A stretch of DNA of 64,000 nucleotides from the NCBI GenBank assembly GCA_910587075.1, contig CAJUKE010000009.1:9697-73696 (forward strand), given 5' to 3'. The notes under the pieces were generated by a model. It ran no database searches. It saw nothing but the letters and a program-made list of their open reading frames with translations, and was not told the DNA's origin. The translations under genes were made by a program, and so were the position numbers. Below are positions 60,901 through 64,000 of this stretch, piece after piece. The DNA is from an uncultured Muribaculaceae bacterium (GTDB taxonomy: Bacteria > Bacteroidota > Bacteroidia > Bacteroidales > Muribaculaceae). Within the stretch, counting starts at the first letter, position 1. Each line of letters starts with the position of its first letter.

Positions 60901-61104
60901 TGGTAACATTATTTAAAGATAGAGACACCACCTCCGGGTGCGCCGATGGCCGCGCCGGGAGGATGGGATAAATTTCAAGTATTGTTTTGCGATATAAAGG
61001 TACGACTTTAAAATGGCATATGGGGGAAATAATAGTTAATGTATGTTAAACAACAGGGCCGTCCGAACCATTTGCCCCTCCCGGCGTTTAAAGGATATAA
61101 GCAC

Positions 61105-61112
61105 TATATTTG
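61105..61112 (+). promoter_or_regulatory. -7 box of the candidate small RNA
   Basis: Exact TATATTTG, about 40-50 bases before a perfect terminator-type hairpin, with no open frame between them. Confidence 0.55.
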
Positions 61113-61116
61113 CACT

Positions 61117-61188
61117 GTGTTTTTTCATGGTATTAGATTTAAGGTTAAAGATAAACGGAAGGGGCTGTCGTGAGACAGCCCCTTTTGG
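61117..61188 (+). ncRNA. Candidate small RNA (about 70 nt)
   Basis: Between the regulator (minus strand) and apbE (minus strand). A TATATTTG box is followed by gtgttttttcatggtattag, AT-rich text, and a perfect 11-bp hairpin (aaggggctgtc at 61159-61169, gacagcccctt at 61174-61184) ending in cttttgg. The catggtattagatttaaggt segment looks like sequence I recall recurring in Bacteroidales intergenic regions, which would support a conserved RNA; I could not search. The same hairpin could also end apbE. Function unknown. Confidence 0.5.
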
Positions 61189-61200
61189 CGTTCATACGCG

Positions 61201-62229
61201 TCACCTTGGCTCCGGGAAGCCGGGTGAGCGCTCTATGGCGAGCGAATCGCCTGATGCCACAACAAGGAGCACCTCGGCCCCGGCGACCGAACCGACGGCG
61301 CGCAAGGCTCCCTCGCGCCCCGAGGCCATACAGGCGGTCGCGAGCGCGTCGGCCGTCGCGCAGTCGGGGGCGATCACGGTGGCGGCCACCACGTCGCTGC
61401 TGACCGGGCGCCCGGTCACCGGGTCGATCGTGTGGCCGAACCGGTTGCCGAGCGAGTCGGTGCGGAAGTTGCGGTAATTGCCCGACGATGCCACCCCGCG
61501 GTCGGTCAGCGCAATGGTAAGCAGCGGCGTGTGCGACGGGCCGGCGTCGACAACCGGGGCGTCGACCTGCACGCGCCACTCCTCACCCCTCGGGTTGCGC
61601 CCCGAGAGGGCGAGCTCGCCGCCGATTTCCACGAGATAGTCATCGATCCCGTTGCGGCGGAGCATCTCCCCCACTCTGTCGCATCCGAACCCCTTGGTAA
61701 CGGCGCTGAAATTAAAAGTGGTGCCCTCGGCCTTCTTGACCATATTGAGCGCCGAATCAAGGCGGCATTCGGTCAACCCCACAAGGGCGAGCGCCGAATC
61801 TATGCTCTCGACCGACGGCTCGACAAACGAGCTTCCCCCCCGCCTTTCATAGCCGAACCCCCAGAGATTCACCAAGGGTGAGACCGTCGGGTCGAACCTG
61901 CCGCCGGAAGCCTCGCAGACACGCGCCGATATGTCGAATACGCGGAGGATGAGCGAATCGGCCCGCATAGACTCCCCGCGGTTGATTTTCGAGATGCGCG
62001 AGCCGGGATTAAACGGCGAGAGCGACAGCTCGACCTCGCGCATAACGGCGGCGATGGAATCGGAAAGGTCGCGGTCCGACCGATATTTGATTGTGAACGT
62101 TGTGTTCCACACCGAGCCTTCGGAGATCTGCCAACGATCAGCGTTCCCGCAGGAGCCGAGCGCCAACGCCGCGGAGCCAATCAGAGCCGCGGCTACGCGC
62201 CGAACTGTCAAAATGGGGTTGATACTCAT
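61201..62229 (-). CDS. apbE: FAD:protein FMN transferase ApbE
   Basis: Attaches FMN covalently to threonine in partner flavoproteins such as Na+-pumping NQR and Rnf subunits. The 342-residue protein is a lipoprotein (lipobox ALGSC). VWNTTFTIKYRS, SPFNPGSRISKINRGES, TTFNFSAVTKGFGCDRVGEML and RFGHTIDPVTGRPVSSDVVAATV-type blocks (IDPVTGRPV) fit the family. No NQR or Rnf gene is near. Confidence 0.92.
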   Translation of the reverse strand: MSINPILTVRRVAAALIGSAALALGSCGNADRWQISEGSVWNTTFTIKYRSDRDLSDSIAAVMREVELSLSPFNPGSRISKINRGESMRADSLILRVFDISARVCEASGGRFDPTVSPLVNLWGFGYERRGGSSFVEPSVESIDSALALVGLTECRLDSALNMVKKAEGTTFNFSAVTKGFGCDRVGEMLRRNGIDDYLVEIGGELALSGRNPRGEEWRVQVDAPVVDAGPSHTPLLTIALTDRGVASSGNYRNFRTDSLGNRFGHTIDPVTGRPVSSDVVAATVIAPDCATADALATACMASGREGALRAVGSVAGAEVLLVVASGDSLAIERSPGFPEPR

Positions 62230-62245
62230 ATGAATTCGGAATAAG

Positions 62246-62286
62246 GGAAAAAGAGGGCGCCCGGCGCATGGCTGCGTCGGGCGCCC
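62246..62286 (-). terminator. Terminator after tsf
   Basis: Perfect 9-bp stem gggcgcccg (62255-62263) with cgggcgccc (62278-62286), followed on the minus strand by tctttttccc. Confidence 0.8.
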
Positions 62287-62339
62287 GTAATTATTTCAGA
62301 GACACGCGGCCCGGAGGCACGCGGCTTAGATGCGGCTGA

Positions 62340-63332
62340 TTAGTCCTCGTTGAGGTTAACGCGCTTGAACTCGACAACGGCGAGGCCCTTCTGGGTCTCT
62401 TCGAGGTACTTGCCGATGGTCAGGTTGCCGTCCTTGATGAACTCCTGCTCCATAAGGCAGTTCTCCTTGAAGAACTTGTTGAGGCGGCCCTGGGCGATGT
62501 TCTTGATCATGGCCTCGGGGAGGTTGGCAGCCTTGGCCTCGGCGGTCTCCTTGGAGATAGCGCGAGCTTTTTCGGCCTCCTCTTCGGTGAGCCAGCCCTT
62601 GGCGATGTTGGAGTTGATGTGGTCCTCGGAGTCAACCAGGTTGGGGTTGATGCCGGCCTTCTTGAGGGCGACCTCAACTGCCTTCTTAACCTGCTCTTCC
62701 TTGGTCTTCTCAACGGCCACGTTGTACTCGGAGTCGATGGTAGCCTGGGGCACGCTGTCGCGGTCAACGGCTACGGGGTTCATCGAAGCGACCTGCATGG
62801 CAACGTCGCGGCCCACCTGGTAGTCAACGCCTTCAACATTGAAGCCCACGATGGTGGCGAGCTTGTTGCCAAGGTGGTTGTAGGAGGTGGTGGAGGGAGC
62901 CTCAACGTACTCGTAAGCGCCGAGCTCGGTCTTTTCGCCGGTCTTGCCGCCTTCCTCTACAACGAGGTCGGCAACGGTGAGGTTTCCAACCTTCACGGCC
63001 TTGAGCTCGTCGATGCTCTTGCAGCGGTTCTCAACGGCGAGGTCGAGGAGCTTCTGGGTGAGTTCGACGAAACCAGCGTTCTTGGCCACGAAGTCGGTTT
63101 CGCACTGGAGCGAAACGATGGCGGCGAAGTTGCCTTCGTTCTTGGCGAGCACGCAGCCTTCGGCGGCTACGCGGTCTTCGCGCTTGGCGGCTACAGCCTG
63201 GCCCTTCTTGCGGAGGATCTCCACAGCAGCCTCGATGTCGCCGTTGGTTTCAGCGAGTGCTTTTTTGCAGTCCATCAGGCCGGCCGAGGTGAGGTGGCGC
63301 AGCTTGGTGATTTCTGCCATTGTTACTGCCAT
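62340..63332 (-). CDS. tsf: Elongation factor Ts
   Basis: Guanine-nucleotide exchange factor for EF-Tu; 330 residues (longer than the E. coli 283, as usual in Bacteroidetes). UBA-like start ITKLRHLTSAGLMDCKKALAE, the TDFVAKN motif in QCETDFVAKNAGF, two core repeats. The start MAVTMAEI matches relatives. Follows rpsB by 113 bases, the universal rpsB-tsf pair. Confidence 0.95.
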   Translation of the reverse strand: MAVTMAEITKLRHLTSAGLMDCKKALAETNGDIEAAVEILRKKGQAVAAKREDRVAAEGCVLAKNEGNFAAIVSLQCETDFVAKNAGFVELTQKLLDLAVENRCKSIDELKAVKVGNLTVADLVVEEGGKTGEKTELGAYEYVEAPSTTSYNHLGNKLATIVGFNVEGVDYQVGRDVAMQVASMNPVAVDRDSVPQATIDSEYNVAVEKTKEEQVKKAVEVALKKAGINPNLVDSEDHINSNIAKGWLTEEEAEKARAISKETAEAKAANLPEAMIKNIAQGRLNKFFKENCLMEQEFIKDGNLTIGKYLEETQKGLAVVEFKRVNLNED

Positions 63333-63445
63333 AATATGATAACAGTTAGGATGTTTTTGTGTAAAGAGGTTAACTTGAGAGAGTTTGTTCAGGCGCCGTG
63401 CCGGAAGTCCGGCACGGGCTGAAACGGGAGAAGCGGTCCGACCGA

Positions 63446-64000
63446 TTATTCAGCGGCGGGAGCCTCGGCCTCGGCGGCGGGAGCCTCAGCGGCTTCGGCA
63501 GCGGGGGCTTCGGCGCCATCCTCGGCGCGGCGCACGGCGCGGCGGCGTTCGCGGCGGGGAGCTGCGGCACCTTCCTCGGCGGGAGCGTCAACCTTCTCGG
63601 CCTTGCGCTCTTCGAGACCTTCGGCCATAGCGGCGCAAACGGTGTCGAGGATGAGCTCGATCGACTTGGAAGCGTCGTCGTTGGCGGGGATCACGAAGTC
63701 GATGTCGGAAGGATCGGAGTTGGTGTCGACCATGGCGAAGACGGGGATGCCCAGACGAACGGCCTCGGCAACGGCGATGCGCTCCTTGAGAACGTCGACA
63801 ACGAACAGAGCCGAGGGAAGACGGTTGAGGTCGGCGATGGAGCCGAGGGTCTTCTCAAGCTTTGCGCGCTGGCGGGAGATCTGGAGTTTCTCGCGCTTGG
63901 AGAGGTTGTCGAAAGTGCCGTCCTTGGTCATCTTGTCGATGGTAGCCATCTTCTTGACAGCCTTGCGGATGGTGGGGAAGTTGGTGAGCATACCGCCGGG
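63446..64000 (-). CDS. rpsB: 30S ribosomal protein S2 (partial, 5' end beyond the window)
   Basis: The frame stays open to the window edge, so only the C-terminal ~184 residues are seen: PGGMLTNFPTIRKAVKK, KREKLQISRQRAKLEKTLG, LPSALFVVDVLKERIAVAEA, GIPVFAMVDTNSDPSDIDFVIPANDDA. The last ~50 residues are an Ala/Glu/Pro-rich tail (APAAEAAEAPAAEAEAPAAE) after a basic patch (RRERRRAVRR), an extension seen in some Bacteroidetes S2. The internal Met at 63991 is not the start. Confidence 0.95.
   Translation of the reverse strand, partial: PGGMLTNFPTIRKAVKKMATIDKMTKDGTFDNLSKREKLQISRQRAKLEKTLGSIADLNRLPSALFVVDVLKERIAVAEAVRLGIPVFAMVDTNSDPSDIDFVIPANDDASKSIELILDTVCAAMAEGLEERKAEKVDAPAEEGAAAPRRERRRAVRRAEDGAEAPAAEAAEAPAAEAEAPAAE

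Noticed and set aside
1..64000. CRISPR array, tRNA genes, rRNA, complete IS or prophage
   Set aside because: No regular short direct repeats with spacers, no cloverleaf with conserved T-loop, and no transposase other than the RAYT were seen by eye. Small tRNAs in the intergenic text cannot be fully excluded without a scan.

Overview
This 64 kb window is a GC-rich chromosomal segment from a Bacteroidota bacterium, most likely order Bacteroidales and plausibly a Muribaculaceae-type gut commensal. That placement is an inference from gene content and from the promoter style. Many genes are preceded by a TAnnTTTG -7 box with a TTG/TTTG element about 19-23 bases upstream, the known Bacteroidales housekeeping promoter, with short leaders and no clear Shine-Dalgarno. 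A protein with a type IX secretion-like tail, many SusD-era style lipoproteins (LxxC lipoboxes), a fused 2-oxoacid:ferredoxin oxidoreductase alpha subunit, class II aldolase and Kdo-lipid A genes all fit.

Layout. 0-10 kb is a minus-strand housekeeping block: DUF151 nuclease, nucleoside permease, rsmE, kdsA; then mnmA with a thioredoxin-like lipid/secreted protein, a small outer-membrane barrel, hisS and typA. 10-13.5 kb is the accessory region: a 188-residue AT-rich gene with a His-Cys pair like CHAT/caspase proteases sits between two copies of a roughly 280-bp repeat that carries the 3' end of a lipoprotein gene; next come the intact lipoprotein and an AT-rich secreted protein. 13.7-25 kb holds an acyl-CoA synthetase-like gene, a TlpA-like lipoprotein, a VanZ-like protein, ald, lrgAB, ilvE, an HD hydrolase, gltX, waaA and argR. 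25-32 kb is gyrB, rnr, ychF and a metallo-beta-lactamase-fold hydrolase.

31.7-49.3 kb is mostly minus strand: an MscS channel with an unusual insertion, a clostripain-type lipoprotein, alaS (divergent from a MerR regulator), recJ-recQ, mltG, a REP-associated tyrosine transposase (RAYT) with a DprA-like tail flanked by 39-bp repeats, an M16 peptidase, radA and a SpoU methyltransferase. The RNase P RNA gene (rnpB) lies at about 49.4-49.8 kb. 49.9-64 kb holds a GIN-domain protein, an NlpE-like lipoprotein, korAB, a low-molecular-weight phosphatase, a DUF5715/M15-like protein, hpt, adk, fba, a two-component system, a probable small RNA, apbE, tsf and the 3' part of rpsB, which runs off the right edge.

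Most of the window is core metabolism and information processing. The most unusual parts are the isolated CHAT-like gene cassette in the duplicated repeat (10.1-11.4 kb), the RAYT with its fused C-terminal domain and flanking repeats (42.8-43.9 kb), the repeat copies around hisS, and the short promoter-plus-terminator RNA unit at 61.1 kb. No CRISPR array, tRNA or complete prophage was seen.
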